NCBI GenBank assembly: GCA_907163375.1
Contig: CAJQUW010005245.1
Location: 310,001-374,000, forward strand
Source of the DNA: Prostheceraeus crozeri
Taxonomy: Eukaryota; Platyhelminthes; Polycladida; Euryleptidae
DNA length: 64,000 nucleotides
Reading direction: 5' to 3'
Numbering within the stretch: position 1 is the stretch's first letter; the number at the start of each line of letters is the position of its first letter. The notes beneath the pieces were generated by a model. The model saw nothing but the letters and a program-made list of their open reading frames with translations, made no database searches and was not told the origin of the DNA. The translations under genes were made by a program, and so were the position numbers. Positions 60,826-64,000 of the stretch are shown here, one piece after another.

Positions 60826-61637
60826 AGAGTGTCGACTGAAAATGTACCTATATACAGCAAAAAATTTTATATGAGAAAATTCAGCTTTTAACGGAGAGTG
60901 CGTCCCTGCGTTCCAAAAAATTATTTGAGCAGTTTATAAATAGCTGAATTCTTGCAAATTCATATACTACCGACATGAAACCGCTTTATAAGTAGTATGA
61001 AACACGTCGGATATCAAAAGGAATGAATGTTTCATAACAGGCATCTTAACTAAGCGGAAATTATGCTGATGATCAAGGAAATTTATAATGGAAGTCTTAA
61101 TGAAAAAGTCGAGAATTTATTATGCTTTCTAGACTGAGATGTCATGTATTTGATTCAATTTTCCTCGACATGATTTTATGATTCACTAAATTTATGTTTC
61201 ATTTCTTGAATATGAATAGTGATGTGGACCCATTTACATCTGTCAAAATTAATTGAAATCATTGTATTTGATAATGTGATTTTACTCTACCATTGGCAGG
61301 TTGTTTGTGTTATGATCACGCTTAAAAAATACTCTTAAGGTTGAGCATGAAAGTAATAGTAGCCTATCGAATTGCTAATTTAACAAACATAACCTCTCCA
61401 AGGCTGTCATCACTCCAAGATCTGTAAAATGCTATCATTCCTTCTGCATTACTATCATGATACAGTAAATTCTGAGGATTTTTTTTAAAAAAATTGCGTA
61501 TCTCACATTTGGTAGCAATTCCAAATTGTGTTCACCTCGAGTTCATTTAATAAAATCGAAACTGTATAGACATTATATACACATTGGGAATTTAATAAAT
61601 GCTGAGTTGCCACTCTACCTAATATACTTATTCTGTG
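60826..61637. mobile_element. second copy of the ~0.86-kb element, inverted, without insertion
   Basis: The reverse complement aligns with 36581-41712 after removal of the nested insertion. Read on the minus strand it begins CACAGAATAAGTATA, matching CATAGAGTAAG. It is flanked by GAGCCATC (60818-60825) and GATCCATC (61638-61645), an 8-bp duplication with one difference. It is 812 bp long, about 47 bp shorter than the other copy, mainly near its low-coordinate end. The position where the hAT-type element sits in the other copy is here the single site ATTTAATA (61545-61552). Confidence 0.8.
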
Positions 61638-61645
61638 GATCCATC

Positions 61646-62089
61646 TAACATAAGCTTTTGTGATGTTTGCTTTCAGCGCATTTCTAACTCTCATTCAAAA
61701 ACATTGGAATTTGACTCACTGGAAAGAGGCATTTATGACCTATTTTGAAAAGCAATTTCTTCAAATGTCTAAATTTTACTATTTTGTGCAAAGCCATGCA
61801 TATAAAAACTTCCAACGAAGTCCATTGATTTTCAATATGAGCGCATCATTTGATTGATACCAGGCGATAATAAATAATGACAATCTATTATAGGCCTACC
61901 CTAGAAATTGAATGCAATCTTAGAAATGTGATTCAATCTTGGAAATTCGAATAGTATGCAAACATGCTGCATATTATATTTTTCAGTAATAATCGCACAT
62001 TTAATAATTGTAGTCACTTTTGTGTCTTCTCTCAAACAATTGAAAATTTTGGATATCCTCATTCTTCTTTATAATTGCATTTCGAGGTA
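61646..62089. other. gene-less stretch
   Basis: Nothing recognised apart from a TAGGCCTA palindrome at 61891. Confidence 0.4.
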
Positions 62090-62471
62090 CAGATTGTTTC
62101 ATAAAAAATGGATCACCCTTAAACATCGCCTTAACTTCAACTTTGTCTAACTCCGCCAAATTTGGACGAATTTCTCTGAAATTTGGAAGATATGTCAGTT
62201 GTACTTACTAATATCATTGTTGGAAATTTCAAGCATGAATATTGAGTTGTTTTCCTGTTATAGATATAAAAGTAGTAGATAATTTGATCTTCATTTAGTA
62301 ATGTTACACAAAATCATGCCTCACTCTTATAAAATTACATTTGTTTCCTTTGTCGTGTAATATGCTGTTCTACAAGCCAAAAGCTATCAAGCAAAACAAA
62401 AATAAAGAAAATCGGTCAATCAGAGCCAGTATAGCACCATTATTCATCAACAATAATGTAACTGCTGCATG

Positions 62472-62727
62472 CATAGAAATTGACAACAATAAAACCTCTA
62501 GAATGGAAATTAAGCTTCATGCAATGCACAATAACGGCACATAAATTGCACGCATTTTCACTTAGATGCACCTGCCAACGTCTGTATCATTGGGTTAGAA
62601 TCAGTCACATGAGTAAATCGAAGGTTTTAATTGGTTCTTCATGCCCCAACTTAGTTCCCCCGCATGTGCCGCGACCTTGAGTCAATTTCCATTCTAGCAA
62701 ACTTCAGATAAACAGTTTATTTCTATG
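62472..62727. mobile_element. 256-bp MITE (copy B), uninterrupted, inside the mariner element
   Basis: The ends CATAGAAAT and ATTTCTATG are perfect 9-bp inverted repeats, flanked by perfect 8-bp duplications GCTGCATG (62464-62471, 62728-62735). It matches copy A (10306-11047) along its length and keeps the empty site CACCTGCC (62569-62576) where copy A received its 479-bp insertion. A second inverted block, CTAGAATGGAAAT, lies inside both ends. Confidence 0.9.
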
Positions 62728-62856
62728 GCTGCATGTGATTAACTGGACTTCATGTTCCATAGCTTCCTGACTTCGTTGCGGTGGTGTTGGCAGCACTCCT
62801 GATTGCTTTCAGCTAGAAATCTATCTCTTACCGGTTGAAAACAATACAAAGCACAA

Positions 62857-63852
62857 ATGAACAATAACGAGATCGCGTTCACAAAAGGCAAAGTGTCAGC
62901 CTTGCTAGAACTGGGGTTTTCTTTGTGAGCTACAAGCAAGCGACTAAATGTCCCTTACACAAATGTGCATCGATGGCATAATGATGATTTTCGACTCTGT
63001 CGTAAAGAGGGCTCTGGCCGTCCACTCAAAACATCCAAACGTAGAGACCGCCTAATTTTGAGATTTGTTAAAGTTGATCCAAGTCTCTCGTTAACTGAGA
63101 TGGCTGCACTAGACTCGTCTATTTCTAAGTCCACTATTCGTAGAAGACTTATTGAGTCGAATTTCAAGAGCTGTAAGAGGCCCTCTCAGATCGAATTATC
63201 AGATCAGCATACAAAAAGACGTCTCAGATGGGCAATGAGTCATTGTTACTGGCGAAATTAATGGGATCGGGTTGTTTGGTCTGATGAGGCATCAGTCCGT
63301 CTGAAGGATAGTGATGGTCGATTGAGATTATGGATAAAATCTGATCAGGAAATTCCGAGACATTTACATCGTCCCCGGGTACAAGGTGGTGCGACTCTAC
63401 TGATTTGGGCTGGCATTTGGACCAATGGCCGCTCTGAACTTCACATACAGCAAGGAACCATGAATTCTGAACGCTATGTGAATGTTTTACGAATGAACAT
63501 TGGCCAAATGACAGATCAACTTGGTGATCCATCGACTTGGTTATTTATGGATGATAATGCTACGTGTCATAGTAGTAGTAGAGTCAACTTATGCAAGTCT
63601 CAATTAGGGCTTAGGACATTATCTTGGCCAGCTCGTTCTCCTGATCTGAATCCCATAGAAAATGTATGGAGTATTCTAAAACGTAACGTTCGTCGTTTTC
63701 TGCTACCTACAGATGGCGTATCACAACTTACGTCACTGTTAAAAAGAGAGTGGAGAAAGTTTGATCAGTCAAAAATCAACGATGTCATCGAATCAATGCC
63801 TAGACGAATTGGTAATGTCATTGACAATAAGGGTAGGGCCACAAAATATTAG
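62857..63852 (+). pseudogene. Tc1/mariner transposase with two in-frame stops
   Basis: Reads in a single frame for 331 codons from the ATG at 62857, apart from TGA at 62926-62928 and TAA at 63259-63261. The N-terminal helix-turn-helix region includes ATSKRLNVPYTNVHRWH, then GSGRPLKTSKRRDR and a second HTH (LSLTEMAALDSSISKSTIRRR). The catalytic motifs are all present: WSDEAS, FMDDNATCH and SPDLNPIENVWSILKR, giving a DDE triad with Tc1-like spacing. The length is near the usual 340 aa. No frameshift is seen, so inactivation looks fairly recent, or the element is moved in trans. Pillbug- or mollusc-type relatives could be closer than classic Tc1; not resolved. Confidence 0.9.
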
Positions 63853-64000
63853 CTTCTTAAGAACCGTTACTGTATCATAGCTTATCAGATTATATAAGGA
63901 CATTTAAATATATTAGGGACATGAAATAACATGAAAAATGCTTTCTGTATCATACTTATGTTTTATTTAGTCAAATTTTAGGATGATCCACTTTTTATGA

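Larger units (their letters stand above)
62090..64000 (+). mobile_element. Tc1/mariner-type transposon, right end at or beyond window edge
   Basis: The left end, preceded by TA, reads CAGATTGTTTCATAAAAAATGG. The last bases of the window, read on the other strand, are TCATAAAAAGTGGATCATCC, matching the left end TCATAAAAAATGGATCACCC at 18 of 20 positions. Between them is a Tc1/mariner transposase gene. A 256-bp MITE is inserted between the left end and the gene. The outermost few bases and the right TA lie outside the window. Confidence 0.8.

Overview
The window is AT-rich eukaryotic DNA from an animal. It has long gene-poor stretches, spliced genes, several kinds of LINE and cut-and-paste transposon, and a repeated palindrome, TAGGCCTA. 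The one clear host gene, a TENT5/FAM46 homologue, is metazoan. A marine invertebrate (echinoderm, hemichordate, lophotrochozoan or similar) fits best. That placement is inference; nothing here fixes the phylum.

Layout. 1-4.4 kb holds no gene apart from a degenerate SINE near 1.0-1.2 kb. 4.36-7.71 kb is a complete-looking PIF/Harbinger transposon with 33-bp inverted ends, a TTA target duplication, a two-exon MADF-BESS accessory gene and a convergent 429-aa DDE transposase. 10.3-11.05 kb is a 255-bp MITE split by a second 479-bp element. 11.1-11.65 kb is a Penelope-like GIY-YIG fragment. 13.2-14.1 kb has a perfect 28-bp hairpin and a small inverted-repeat element. 15.85-17.12 kb is a deleted pogo/Tigger element. 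A tRNA-like SINE head lies at 19.1 kb.

23.1-32.8 kb, minus strand, is the TENT5 gene. It has two coding exons 8.27 kb apart, which join in frame to a 481-aa noncanonical poly(A) polymerase. The exon junction splits the catalytic G[GS]...DxD motif, and a Ser/Pro-rich insert lies inside the nucleotidyltransferase fold.

36.6-41.7 kb is a three-level nest. A ~0.86-kb element with 8-bp duplications was entered by a CAGGG-ended hAT-type element with its own perfect 8-bp duplication, and that element contains a CR1-like LINE with both ORFs open. A second, inverted copy of the outermost element at 60.8-61.6 kb preserves the unoccupied hAT insertion site.

43.3-58.2 kb is a graveyard of non-LTR retroelements: a retroelement C-terminal fragment, a LINE reverse-transcriptase fragment, a Penelope-like fragment with a hammerhead-like 3' motif, a degraded relative of the 37-kb LINE, and a nearly full-length but frameshifted minus-strand LINE. 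The last 2 kb is a Tc1/mariner element with two in-frame stops, interrupted by a second copy of the 10-kb MITE. That copy preserves the empty site of the 479-bp insertion.

The window is therefore one host gene in a transposon-rich landscape whose elements date one another through nested insertions and paralogous empty sites. I saw no CRISPR, rRNA cluster, functional tRNA or viral element that I could support.
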